Shown: positions 9,955 to 22,406, counted from the stretch's first letter. The stretch: DNA of 64,000 nucleotides from Trichomonas vaginalis G3 (GCF_026262505.1 NC_067208.1:9185962-9249961); one strand, 5' to 3'. The notes: a model not told the origin generated them from the letters alone. Made by a program: numbers and translations.

Positions 9955-11432
9955 TTATTCGTTAACTCTCAAATTTTTCTGAGTCAATAAGCCGCTAAAA
10001 AGTGTCATTTTGTTTCGTTAGAGAAAGATGAATTGTCCATGTCATCCAATCGGGAACAAGGGGGATGGGGATTAGATGATAAAGAAGCAATTCATGCTCT
10101 CTATCTGAAGCAATCAGACTTACCAGCAACAATGTGAATCGATTTGGCTTTAAAGTTAATATAGCAGATCAGCTTGTTACTGGAGAGACTAGGCATTACG
10201 ATTGATTCGCTGTAGTGCTCTACTTTAATTTAAGAGTAGTAACGGATAACTGAATTCCCAAAATTCTTTAGGTGATCCAAAACACTGTAGCTGCTTGAAC
10301 TTTGGACGAGCCTCGCACCCCAGAGAATAGAAATCCCAATCTTGCTCATGTTTAGTTGAATTAGTCTGCAGCAGTACAGCTCTGATACCACAAGATCGTG
10401 ATGTATACAAAGTCACAACGCTATTTGATTCAACAACTAGCTAGTTTTGACATCAAATTGCAAAATTTGACTTCGTTATGAGCTCTTTGTAGCAAAAATA
10501 CATTACACTTAAAGACTAGTTGCTAGACTGTAGTAGTTTGTTCGTATATATCTATTTTTCCCCAACGTATTGCATACTACATTTTGACAAGACTTGCAAC
10601 CTTATAGTAACCTCGTTGGGAATTGTTCAAGCAAAGCGTAGGTAGTTAAGGTCGAGTAAGAGTTCTTCTTAAATCTTTCACTGAATGAGTAGGTGTTGGA
10701 AGAACTGTTCTCTAAAGCGATACAGTTGCGCTACATGTTCGTCAACTTGTCTAGAAATAAATATATCATTTGTTTTATACGTTTTTTCGTAATAAATCTA
10801 TTTGTATTTGTTGTATTTGAGTATGAAGATAACAAAAACTACGGCATAAGACGCAGTACACTGGGCTTCGTTGCCATTTTATTTACCATGTTAAGAATAA
10901 ACTTAACAGACATGCTTTGTTTTCGACGAAGCCATCTAAAATAACGTACATCTAAATAAAACTAAAAAACTGTAAAATTTCTTTATTTGATAGTATACTT
11001 CAAATTATGCACTATACCTTCTAGAATTCTATAACACTCTTTGCATATAATTTTTTTAAAAAAAGTTATATCTCGACAAAAATATGATTTATCAATAGAG
11101 TATGTAAAATAAAACTCATTCGCAGTATTAAAAAATCGTAAATCTTTCCAAAAAAATTTTGAATTACAAATTTTAAAACTTAAAACAACATTTTTTGAAG
11201 CGAAAAAACGAAATCTAATTTTTTTTGGAAAATTTAGAATAAATAGAGCTCTTTAACTCGTCGAATACAAATTGTTTTCAAGTTTTTTTCGACCGGAAAT
11301 TGAACTTTTAGAGTTTATACAATAAGATTCACATGAAAAAATACGGGTTTAACAAAGAAATCACCAATATAAAGGTTTTTTAGTAGAACGAGATTGATAA
11401 AAACTATGGTATGATAAAAAGACGATAATTTT

Positions 11433-11442
11433 TTTGGCGGGA
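11433..11442 (+). promoter_or_regulatory. E2F-like motif TTTGGCGGGA
   Basis: Matches the TTTSSCGC-type consensus of E2F sites. It is conserved in all eight arms, roughly 600 bases from the 220-residue gene on the short arm. Binding is an inference from the motif only. Confidence 0.3.
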
Positions 11443-11639
11443 TAATTGAAGAATATGAATGATTCGAATTACAGACATACTCTAGTCCGAAACTTACTAT
11501 GGTTCGTGACTTATTTTTGACACAGAATAGCTGTAGACTAAGGCTTACTCTAGATCCAGACTTATTATACAATTAAATTTGCTTTTGGAATAAGACTTAA
11601 TTTTAGTTACAAACTTATCTTAATATCAGACTTATATTT

Positions 11640-11925
11640 AGAATCAGACTTACTTTAGTCTAGAACTTACATTTAGAATCAGACTTCCATTTCAAGTCAG
11701 ACTTACTTTCGTCCGAAACTTCATTTCAAGTCTGTCTTACTTCGTCCGAGACTTACATTTCAAGTCAGACTTACTTTCGTCCGAGACTTACATTTCAAGT
11801 CAGACTTACATTTCAAGTCAGACTTACATTTCAAGTCATACTTACTTTCGTCCGAGACTTACATTTCAAGTCAGACTTACTTTCGTCCGAGACTTACATT
11901 TTAAGTCATACTTACATTAATATCA
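11640..11925. repeat. 35-base repeat array, short version
   Basis: Read on the minus strand, the array alternates AAGTCTGACTTGAAATGT (18 bases) with AAGTCTCGGACGAAAGT (17 bases). Both halves contain dyads, AAGTC-T-GACTT and GTC-TCG-GAC. Units decay gradually toward the outer side of the arm. Matching short arrays are at about 33510-33760, 46975-47225 and 51900-52145. Confidence 0.85.
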
Positions 11926-12040
11926 AACTTATATTAACCTACGACTTACTTTTATTCCCAGACATCTTGATCCACACTGACATTGAAAACTACTCATACA
12001 TCTAAATCCACTCAAACATAATCCAAAAAATGATAATGTA

Positions 12041-12703
12041 ATGAAACTTTATAGAAAATTGAAAATTTCGGCAATTAAAAATAAAGTCGAACAGCATTGT
12101 AAATGCAACTGCAACATGGAAAATGTTTATAAACTATATGGTGTTCATATTCCATGTATTCATAACATCTTAGATGTAAAACCGGCCGATTTAGAAAAAC
12201 CTAAAGCATTTCATATTGGAAAATTGGAATTCAATAGTTCGAAGAATATTCTAGTTTATGATGATGAAGACAATCCGATAGGAAAGGGTGATCGGAAAAA
12301 TGAACAATGCAAAATTTCGGCTCGGAAAACATTTACAACCAAAGTTGAGAACGAAATTTACTTGTATGAAGAACAAGTAACTCCAGATATAGGAGTTAAA
12401 AGTCTTGTTCAACGCATTTTAAATCTTCCGTCAATTGACAAGGCAACAAGCTTCATGTTTAATCTTGGGATGAACATCGATTATGATACAATTCAGGCAA
12501 TTCATTATATATCATCATTAAGAAAAACACATCCAGAAGTGATAGATTTGGCATTAAGTAATGCATATCTTCCGGAAGAATCAGATGAATATCAGCAAAA
12601 CAAAGACATGATTTCAAAAATTATCGAAGAAGTTTTTGATAATAAAGACAAGGAAAGAGATCCGGATTTTGTTGTAAGAAGGAAGAGGAAAAATGGTTTG
12701 TGA
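12041..12703 (+). CDS. E1 unknown element-encoded protein, 220 residues
   Basis: The only ATG-started non-repetitive gene of the element; the same 220-residue sequence is encoded in E2. The N-terminal 45 residues hold a Cys/His cluster (H19, C20, C22, C24, then H36, C39, H41) that could bind zinc. The middle (about 60-125) is charged and beta-prone. Residues 120-200 look helical. The end, VVRRKRKNGL, is strongly basic and resembles a nuclear import signal or DNA-binding tail. No known family is recognised; it is much too short for a transposase and shows no DDE/D pattern. It starts just inside the left arm and reads toward the 19-base array. A TCATA initiator-like site lies at 11994-11998, weak. 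Confidence 0.75.
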   Translation: MKLYRKLKISAIKNKVEQHCKCNCNMENVYKLYGVHIPCIHNILDVKPADLEKPKAFHIGKLEFNSSKNILVYDDEDNPIGKGDRKNEQCKISARKTFTTKVENEIYLYEEQVTPDIGVKSLVQRILNLPSIDKATSFMFNLGMNIDYDTIQAIHYISSLRKTHPEVIDLALSNAYLPEESDEYQQNKDMISKIIEEVFDNKDKERDPDFVVRRKRKNGL

Positions 12704-12839
12704 AAAAAATATTTATATGAATAAAATGTGTATGATTATTGTTTATAAAAACAGTTAATAAATATGAGAAACTATTTAATTATTTGTTATATAAAGATTC
12801 GATATACAGAACAGAATGAAAAAGGATAAAAAAATTAAT
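12704..12839. other. 3' flank of the 220-residue gene
   Basis: AT-rich stretch with a TAAA-containing AATAAAATG just after the stop, a plausible polyadenylation signal, leading into decayed units of the 19-base array. Confidence 0.4.
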
Positions 12840-15800
12840 CAGAAAGATGTAAAAGTTTGGGAGATATAAAAAATATTATAGAGATAAAATATTTCCAGAG
12901 AGATAAAAAGTCAATGAAAGATGCAACAGTGTTAATGAGATGGCATAGTGTCTGAGAGATGCAAGAGTGTCTGAGAGATACAATAGTATCTAACAGAAGC
13001 AAAAGTAAGTGATAGATGCAACAGTGACTTATAGATGCAACAGTGTCTATGAGATGCAACAGTGTCTGACAGATGCAACAGTGTCTATGAAATTTAACAG
13101 TGTCTGAGAGATGCAAGAGTGTCTGAGAGATACAATAGTATCTAACAGAAGCAAAAGTAAGTGATAGATGCAACAGTGTCTATGAGATGCAACAGTGTCT
13201 GACAGATGCAACAGTGTCTATGAGATGCAACAGTGTTTGAGAGATACAATAGTATCTAACAGAAGCAACAGTGTCTGAAAGATGCAACAGTGTCTGAAAG
13301 ATGCAACAGTGTCTGACAGATGCAACAGTGTCTATGAGATGCAACAGTGTCTGACAGATGCAACAGTGTCTATGAGATGCAACAGTGTCTGAAAGATGCA
13401 ACAGTGTCTGACAGATGCAACAGTGTCTGACAGATGCAACAGTGTCTGAAAGATGCAACAGTATCTGAAAGATGCAACAGTGTCTGACAGATGCAACAGT
13501 GTCTGACAGATGCAACAGTGTCTATGAGATGCAACAGTGTCTATGAAATTTAACAGTGTCTATGAGATGCAACATTGTCTGACAGATGCAACAGTGTCTA
13601 TGAAATTTAACAGTGTCTGACAGATGCAACAGTGTCTATGAGATGCAACAGTGTCTATGAGATGCAACAGTGTCTGAAGATGCAACAGTGTCTGAAAGAT
13701 GCAACAGTGTCTGAAAGATGCAACAGTGTCTGACAGATGCAACAGTGTCTATGAGATGCAACAGTGTCTGACAGATGCAACAGTGTCTATGAGATGCAAC
13801 AGTGTCTGAAAGATGCAACAGTGTCTGACAGATGCAACAGTGTCTATGAGATGCAACAGTGTCTATGAGATGCAACAGTGTCTGACAGATGCAACAGTGT
13901 CTATGAGATGCAACAGTGTCTGAAATGCAACAGTGTCTGACAGATGCAACAGTGTCTATGAGATGCAACAGTGTCTATGAGATGCAACAGTGTCTATGAA
14001 ATTTAACAGTGTCTGACAGATGCAACAGTGTCTATGAGATGCATCAGTGTCTATGAGATGCAACAGTGTCTATGAGATGCAACAGTGTTTGAGAGATACA
14101 ATAGTATCTAACAGAACAAAAGTGTGATAGATGCAACAGTGACTTATAGATGCAACAGTGTCTATGAGATGCAACAGTGTCTGACAGATGCAACAGTGTC
14201 TATGAAATTTAACAGTGTCTGAGAGATGCAAGAGTGTCTGAGAGATACAATAGTATCTAACAGAAGCAACAGTGTCTGACAGATGCAACAGTGTCTGACA
14301 GATGCAACAGTGTCTGACAGATGCAACAGTGTCTGACAGATGCAACAGTGTCTATGAGATGCAACAGTGTCTGAAAGATGCAACAGTATCTGACAGATGC
14401 AACAGTGTCTGACAGATGCAACAGTGTCTATGAGATGCAACAGTGTCTGACAGATGCAACAGTGTCTATGAGATGCAACAGTGTCTGAAAGATGCAACAG
14501 TGTCTGACAGATGCAACAGTGTCTATGAGATACAATAGTATCTAACAGAAGCAAAAGTAAGTGATAGATGCAACAGTGTCTATGAGATGCAACAGTGTCT
14601 GACAGATGCAACAGTGTCTGAAAGATGCAACAGTGTCTATGAAATGCAACAGTGTCTGAAAGATGCAACAGTGTCTGAAAGATACAATAGTATCTAACAG
14701 AAGCAAAAGTAAGTGATAGATGCAACAGTGTCTATGAGATGCAACAGTGTCTGACAGATGCAACAGTGTCTATGAGATGCAACAGTGTTTGAGAGATACA
14801 ATAGTATCTAACAGAAGCAACAGTGTCTGACAGATGCAACAGTGTCTATGAGATACAATAGTATCTGACAGATGCAACAGTGTCTGACAGATGCAACAGT
14901 GTCTATGAGATGCAACAGTGTCTATGAGATGCAACAGTGTCTGACAGATGCAACAGTGTCTGACAGATGCAACAGTGTCTGACAGATGCAACAGTGTCTG
15001 AAAGATGCAACAGTGTCTGACAGATGCAACAGTGTCTGACAGATGCAACAGTGTCTATGAGATGCAACAGTGTCTATGAAATTTAACAGTGTCTATGAGA
15101 TGCAACATTGTCTGACAGATGCAACAGTGTCTATGATTTAACAGTGTCTGACAGATGCAACAGTGTCTATGAGATGCAACAGTGTCTATGAGATGCAACA
15201 GTGTCTGAAAGATGCAACAGTGTCTGAAAGATGCAACAGTGTCTGAAAGATGCAACAGTGTCTGACAGATGCAACAGTGTCTATGAGATGCAACAGTGTC
15301 TGACAGATGCAACAGTGTCTGACAGATGCAACAGTGTCTATGAGATGCAACAGTGTCTATGAATTTAACAGTGTCTATGAGATGCAACAGTGTCTGACAG
15401 ATGCAACAGTGTCTATGAATAACAGTGTCTGACAGATGCAACAGTGTCTATGAGATGCAACAGTGTCTATGAGATGCAACAGTGTCTGAAAGATGCAACA
15501 GTGTCTGACAGATGCAACAGTGTCTATGAGATGCAACAGTGTCTGACAGATGCAACAGTGTCTGAAAGATGCAACAGTGTCTATGAGATGCAACAGTGTC
15601 TATGAGATGCAACAGTGTCTATGAATAACAGTGTCTGACAGATGCAACAGTGTCTATGAGATGCAATCAGTGTCTATGAGATGCAACAGTGTCTATGAGA
15701 TGCAACAGTGTTTGAGATACAATAGTATCTAACAGAAGCAAAGTAGTGATAGATGCAACAGTGTTATAGATGCAACAGTGTCTATGAGATGCAACAGTGT

Positions 15801-18800
15801 CTGACAGATGCAACAGTGTCTATGAAATAACAGTGTCTGAGAGATGCAAGAGTGTCTGAGAGATACAATAGTATCTAACAGAAGCAACAGTGTCTGACAG
15901 ATGCAACAGTGTCTATGAGATGCAACAGTGTCTATGAGATGCAACAGTGTCTGAAAGATGCAACAGTATCTGACAGATGCAACAGTGTCTGACAGATGCA
16001 ACAGTGTCTATGAGATGCAACAGTGTCTGACAGATGCAACAGTGTCTATGAGATGCAACAGTGTCTGAAGATGCAACAGTGTCTGACAGATGCAACAGTG
16101 TCTATGAGATGCAATAGTATCTAACAGAATGCAAAGTAAGTGATAGATGCAACAGTGTCTATGAGATGCAACAGTGTCTGACAGATGCAACAGTGTCTGA
16201 AGATGCAACAGTGTCTATGAAATGCAACAGTGTCTGAAAGATGCAACAGTGTCTGAAAGATGCAATAGTATCTAACAGAAGCAAAGTAATGATAGATGCA
16301 ACAGTGTCTATGAGATGCAACAGTGTCTGACAGATGCAACAGTGTCTATGAGATGCAACAGTGTTGAGAGATACAATAGTATCTAACAGAATGCAACAGT
16401 GTCTGACAGATGCAACAGTGTCTATGAGACAACAGTCTGACAGATGCAACAGTGTCTGACAGATGCAACAGTGTCTATGAGATGCAACAGTGTCTATGAG
16501 ATGCAACAGTGTCTGAGATGCAACAGTGTCTGACAGATGCAACAGTGTCTGACAGATGCAACAGTGTCTGAAGATGCAACAGTGTCTGAAGATGCAACAG
16601 TGTCTGACAGATGCAACAGTGTCTGACAGATGCAACAGTGTCTATGAGATGCAACAGTGTCTATGAAATAACAGTGTCTATGAGATGCAACAGTGTCTGA
16701 CAGATGCAACAGTGTCTATGAAATAACAGTGTCTGACAGATGCAACAGTGTCTATGAGATGCAACAGTGTCTATGAGATGCAACAGTGTCTAAGATGCAA
16801 CAGTGTCTGAAAGATGCAACAGTGTCTGACAGATGCAACAGTGTCTATGAGATGCAACAGTGTCTGACAGATGCAACAGTGTCTGACAGATGCAACAGTG
16901 TCTATGAGATGCAACAGTGTCTGAAGATGCAACAGTGTCTGACAGATGCAACAGTGTCTATGAGATGCAACAGTGTCTGACAGATGCAACAGTGTCTGAA
17001 GATGCAACAGTGTCTATGAGATGCAACAGTGTCTATGAGATGCAACAGTGTCTATGAAATAACAGTGTCTGACAGATGCAACAGTGTCTGACAGATGCAA
17101 CAGTGTCTATGAGATGCAACAGTGTCTATGAGATGCAACAGTGTCTGAGATGCAACAGTGTCTGAAGATGCAACAGTGTCTGAAGATGCAACAGTGTCTG
17201 ACAGATGCAACAGTGTCTATGAGATGCAACAGTGTCTGACAGATGCAACAGTGTCTATGAGATGCAACAGTGTCTGAAGATGCAACAGTGTCTGACAGAT
17301 GCAACAGTGTCTATGAGATGCAACAGTGTCTATGAGATGCAACAGTGTCTGAGATGCAACAGTGTCTATGAGATGCAACAGTGTCTGAAGATGCAACAGT
17401 GTCTGACAGATGCAACAGTGTCTATGAGATGCAACAGTGTCTATGAGATGCAACAGTGTCTGACAGATGCAACAGTGTCTGACAGATGCAACAGTGTCTA
17501 TGAGATGCAACAGTGTCTATGAGATGCAACAGTGTCTGACAGATGCAACAGTGTCTGACAGATGCAACAGTGTCTATGAGATGCAACAGTGTCTATGAGA
17601 TGCAACAGTGTCTGAAAGATGCAACAGTGTCTGACAGATGCAACAGTGTCTATGAGATGCAACAGTGTCTATGAGATGCAACAGTGTCTATGAGATGCAA
17701 CAGTGTCTGACAGATGCAACAGTGTCTATGAGATGCAACAGTGTCTATGAGATGCAACAGTGTCTGACAGATGCAACAGTGTCTATGAGATGCAACAGTG
17801 TCTGACAGATGCAACAGTGTCTATGAGATGCAACAGTGTCTATGAGATGCAACAGTGTCTGACAGATGCAACAGTGTCTATGAGATGCAACAGTGTCTGA
17901 AGATGCAACAGTGTCTGAGATGCAACAGTGTCTGACAGATGCAACAGTGTCTGAAGATGCAACAGTGTCTATGAGATGCAACAGTGTCTATGAGATGCAA
18001 CAGTGTCTATGAGATAACAGTGTCTGACAGATGCAACAGTGTCTATGAGATGCAACAGTGTCTATGAGATGCAACAGTGTCTATGAGATGCAACAGTGTT
18101 TGAGAGATACAATAGTATCTAACAGAATGCAAAGTGTGATAGATGCAACAGTGTTATAGATGCAACAGTGTCTATGAGATGCAACAGTGTCTGACAGATG
18201 CAACAGTGTCTATGAAGATAACAGTGTCTGAGAGATGCAACAGTGTCTATGAGATACAATAGTATCTAACAGAAGCAAAGTAAGTGATAGATGCAACAGT
18301 GTCTATGAGATGCAACAGTGTCTGAAAGATGCAACAGTGTCTGAAGATGCAACAGTGTCTGACAGATGCAACAGTGTCTATGAGATGCAACAGTGTCTGA
18401 CAGATGCAACAGTGTCTATGAGATGCAACAGTGTCTGAAAGATGCAACAGTGTCTGACAGATGCAACAGTGTCTATGAGATGCAATAGTATCTAACAGAA
18501 TGCAAAGTATGATAGATGCAACAGTGTCTATGAGATGCAACAGTGTCTGACAGATGCAACAGTGTCTGAGATGCAACAGTGTCTATGAGATGCAACAGTG
18601 TCTGAAAGATGCAACAGTGTCTGAAGATGCAACAGTGTCTAACAGAATGCAAAGTAAGTGATAGATGCAACAGTGTCTATGAGATGCAACAGTGTCTGAA
18701 GATGCAACAGTGTCTGAGATGCAACAGTGTCTATGAGATGCAACAGTGTCTGAAAGATGCAACAGTGTCTATGAGATGCAACAGTGTCTATGAGATGCAA

Positions 18801-19251
18801 CAGTGTCTATGAGATGCAACAGTGTCTGAAGATGCAACAGTGTCTGAAGATGCAACAGTGTCTATGAGATGCAACAGTGTCTATGAGATGCAACAGTGTC
18901 TATGAGATGCAACAGTGTCTATGAGATGCAACAGTGTCTATGAGATGCAACAGTGTCTATGAGATGCAACAGTGTCTATGAGATGCAACAGTGTCTATGA
19001 GATGCAACAGTGTCTATGAAATAACAGTGTCTATGAGATGCAACAGTGTCTATGAGATGCAACAGTGTCTGAAAGATGCAACAGTGTCTATGAGATGCAA
19101 CAGTGTCTATGAGATGCAACAGTGTCTGAAAGATGCAATAGTGTCTGACAGATGCAACAGTGTGTATGAGATGCAACAGTGTCTATGAAATTTAACAGTG
19201 TCTGACAGATGCAACAGTGTCTGACAGATGCAACAGTGTCTATGAGATGCA
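12840..19251. repeat. E1 19-base repeat array (about 340 units)
   Basis: Monomer on the plus strand: ACAGTGTCTGACAGATGCA. Nearly all variation falls in the three bases between TCT and AGA: GAC, GAA or ATG, more rarely GAG or AAC. TCT and AGA form a small dyad. Units next to the gene are strongly decayed (12840-12925), interior ones nearly uniform. A compound block with CTAACAGAAGCAAAAGTAAG recurs. Unlike the other three arrays, the part from about 13670 onward has many 18-base units missing one base of an A run. Open frames through the array are by-products of a 19-base period and are not called as genes. Confidence 0.95.
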
Positions 19252-19558
19252 ATATTATCTGTCACACATAACAATGTCTGACAGATATATCTTTCTATGA
19301 TTCTAACCCTAATTACATTTTTCGTAAAAAACTATATTTAAGATTTGCAATTAACACCCTTTTTTCTCTTCCAATAATGCACAAAACCAAGATTTGACAT
19401 CAGATTTAAAATCTCCATCAAGTCTGCTTTCCAAATCCGCTGTCAAAACTTGAATATCTCAATTAATTAATGATATTCAGATATTGCGAATAATCTTTAG
19501 GTAAAGAAGAAAATTTATGTTGTAAAATCATATAAAAATGTAGTTAGAGAGCAAAAAT
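19252..19558. other. E1 unique stretch between array and long arm
   Basis: About 305 non-repetitive AT-rich bases present in the same place in all four elements. No open frame. A lone CCCTAA is not telomeric. Its conservation among copies reflects recent duplication and does not show function. Confidence 0.6.
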
Positions 19559-22406
19559 TATGTTTGAGTGGATCTCCATGTCGTAGTGGATCTAGATGTT
19601 TGAGTGGCTTCAGATGTATGAGTGGTTTTCAATGTCAGTGTGGATCAAGATGTCTGGGAATAAAAGTAAGTCGTAGGTTAATATAAGTTTGATATTAATG
19701 TAAGTATGACTTAAAATGTAAGTCTCGGACGAAAGTAAGTCTGACTTGAAATGTAAGTCTCGGACGAAAGTAAGTATGACTTGAAATGTAAGTCTCGGAC
19801 GAAAGTAAGTATGACTTGAAATGTAAGTCTCGGACGAAAGTAAGTCTGACTTGAAATGTAAGTCTGACTTGAAATTTAAGTCTTGGACGAAAGTAAGTCT
19901 GACTTGAAATGTAAGTCTCGGACGAAAGTAAGTCTGACTTGAAATGTAAGTCTCGGACGAAAGTAAGTATGACTTGAAATGTAAGTCTGACTTGAAATGT
20001 AAGTCTCGGACGAAAGTAAGTATGACTTGAAATGTAAGTCTGACTAGAAATTTAAGTCTCGGACGAAAGTAAGTATGACTTGAAATGTAAGTCTGACTAG
20101 AAATTTAAGTCTCGGACGAAAGTAAGTATGACTTGAAATGTAAGTCTCGGACGAAAGTAAGTCTTGGAAGAAAGTAAGTATGACTTGAAATGTAAGTCTC
20201 GGACGAAAGTAAGTCTGACTTGAAATTTAAGTCTCGGACGAAAGTAAGTCTGACTTGAAATTTAAGTCTCGGACGAAAGTAAGTCTGACTTGAAATGGAA
20301 GTCTGATTCTAAATGTAAGTTCTAGACTAAAGTAAGTCTGATTCTAAATATAAGTCTGATATTAAGATAAGTTTGTAACTAAAATTAAGTCTTATTCCAA
20401 AAGCAAATTTAATTGTATAATAAGTCTGGATCTAGAGTAAGCCTTAGTCTACAGCTATTCTGTGTCAAAAATAAGTCACGAACCATAGTAAGTTTCGGAC
20501 TAGAGTATGTCTGTAATTCGAATCATTCATATTCTTCAATTATCCCGCCAAAAAAATTATCGTCTTTTTATCATACCATAGTTTTTATCAATCTCGTTCT
20601 ACTAAAAAACCTTTATATTGGTGATTTCTTTGTTAAACCCGTATTTTTTCATGTGAATCTTATTGTATAAACTCTAAAAGTTCAATTTCCGGTCGAAAAA
20701 AACTTGAAAACAATTTGTATTCGACGAGTTAAAGAGCTCTATTTATTCTAAATTTTCCAAAAAAAATTAGATTTCGTTTTTTCGCTTCAAAAAATGTTGT
20801 TTTAAGTTTTAAAATTTGTAATTCAAAATTTTTTTGGAAAGATTTACGATTTTTTAATACTGCGAATGAGTTTTATTTTACATACTCTATTGATAAATCA
20901 TATTTTTGTCGAGATATAACTTTTTTTAAAAAAATTATATGCAAAGAGTGTTATAGAATTCTAGAAGGTATAGTGCATAATTTGAAGTATACTATCAAAT
21001 AAAGAAATTTTACAGTTTTTTAGTTTTATTTAGATGTACGTTATTTTAGATGGCTTCGTCGAAAACAAAGCATGTCTGTTAAGTTTATTCTTAACATGGT
21101 AAATAAAATGGCAACGAAGCCCAGTGTACTGCGTCTTATGCCGTAGTTTTTGTTATCTTCATACTCAAATACAACAAATACAAATAGATTTATTACGAAA
21201 AAACGTATAAAACAAATGATATATTTATTTCTAGACAAGTTGACGAACATGTAGCGCAACTGTATCGCTTTAGAGAACAGTTCTTCCAACACCTACTCAT
21301 TCAGTGAAAGATTTAAGAAGAACTCTTACTCGACCTTAACTACCTACGCTTTGCTTGAACAATTCCCAACGAGGTTACTATAAGGTTGCAAGTCTTGTCA
21401 AAATGTAGTATGCAATACGTTGGGGAAAAATAGATATATACGAACAAACTACTACAGTCTAGCAACTAGTCTTTAAGTGTAATGTATTTTTGCTACAAAG
21501 AGCTCATAACGAAGTCAAATTTTGCAATTTGATGTCAAAACTAGCTAGTTGTTGAATCAAATAGCGTTGTGACTTTGTATACATCACGATCTTGTGGTAT
21601 CAGAGCTGTACTGCTGCAGACTAATTCAACTAAACATGAGCAAGATTGGGATTTCTATTCTCTGGGGTGCGAGGCTCGTCCAAAGTTCAAGCAGCTACAG
21701 TGTTTTGGATCACCTAAAGAATTTTGGGAATTCAGTTATCCGTTACTACTCTTAAATTAAAGTAGAGCACTACAGCGAATCAATCGTAATGCCTAGTCTC
21801 TCCAGTAACAAGCTGATCTGCTATATTAACTTTAAAGCCAAATCGATTCACATTGTTGCTGGTAAGTCTGATTGCTTCAGATAGAGAGCATGAATTGCTT
21901 CTTATCATCTAATCCCCATCCCCCTTGTTCCCGATTGGATGACATGGACAATTCATCTTTCTCTAACGAAACAAAATGACACTTTTTAGCGGCTTTATTG
22001 ACTCAGAAAAATTTGAGAGTTAACGAATAATTTTGGCGCCAAAAATAATTTCTCTTAATTTATTAAATTTAATATACGCACATCCATAAGTTATGCTATT
22101 TTTTCTATTTATTTTGTTCTAAAATTCTAAATATTTTTTTTCATAACATAAAATATGATGTCTAGTCTCATTTACATAACAACATGCCTTAGAATAGGTT
22201 TTTTATTCTTTTTGTCACTTTAAATTAAGAATAAAAAGATAATTTAAATTGAATATTTGCGATTATTCTCACTAATGCTGCTTCCTCTTTTATTAGGTAG
22301 ACAACAAAAAGTTAGCCTTGGACTCCCATATCAGATTTTTGATTGGTTGCGTATATAATGAGCTGGGATTGATACACGAAAACCCAGTGAGAAAATTTTT
22401 GACGCC
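19559..22406 (-). repeat. E1 right terminal inverted repeat (long arm)
   Basis: Reverse complement of the left arm, longer because the 35-base array spans about 19690-20330. Subterminal cassette type A at 21740-21972. A TGGTATCAGAGC word at 21595-21606 resembles a primer-binding site but stands alone. Confidence 0.85.

Larger units (their letters stand above)
9578..12021 (+). repeat. E1 left terminal inverted repeat (short arm)
   Basis: It matches the reverse complement of 19559-22406 except for the number of 35-base units (about 11640-11925 here). It carries subterminal cassette type A at 10011-10245, with G-runs near 10050-10075. It also has a palindrome at 9941-9954 and a GGCGGGA motif at 11436-11442. 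Frames here (such as 10225-10416 and 10693-10944) start without ATG and are not called as genes. Confidence 0.85.
9578..22406 (+). mobile_element. giant DNA element E1 (12.8 kb), Mutator-like, non-autonomous
   Basis: Bounded by GGCGTCAAAAATTTTC at the left and its exact reverse complement at the right, with a perfect nine-base target duplication outside. Order: left arm 9578-12021, unknown 220-residue gene (12041-12703, plus), 19-base repeat array 12840-19251, unique stretch 19252-19558, right arm 19559-22406. The combination of very long terminal repeats and a nine-base duplication fits the Mutator superfamily; Merlin or IS4EU-like elements with 8-10 base duplications are alternatives. No transposase is visible, so movement would need a helper. 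The array carries many one-base deletions not seen in E2-E4. Confidence 0.8.

Noticed and set aside
10225-11572. Frames of 63, 83 and 85 codons repeated in every arm.
   Set aside because: All three begin at GTG or TTG, not ATG. One is disrupted in an arm of E2 and one changes end with cassette A or B. No domain is recognised.
12840-19251. The regularly repeated 19-base units looked at first like a CRISPR array.
   Set aside because: There are no unique spacers, the units abut directly with only three variable bases, no cas genes occur, and the setting is eukaryotic. It is a minisatellite.
19252-19558. CTAACCCTAATT in the unique stretch as a telomere trace.
   Set aside because: Only one CCCTAA occurs, inside an interstitial element. 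No tandem telomeric repeat.
21595-21606. TGGTATCAGAGC, equal to the primer-binding site of plant copia-type LTR elements, and an RRSTLGFV stretch in the arm reminiscent of the copia RNase H region.
   Set aside because: There are no long terminal repeats, no polyprotein, and the two words lie on opposite strands. Treated as chance or at most a tiny fossil.
9578-22406. Size and long terminal repeats suggested a Polinton/Maverick.
   Set aside because: No DNA polymerase, integrase, ATPase or capsid-type gene is present, and the target duplication is nine bases, not six.
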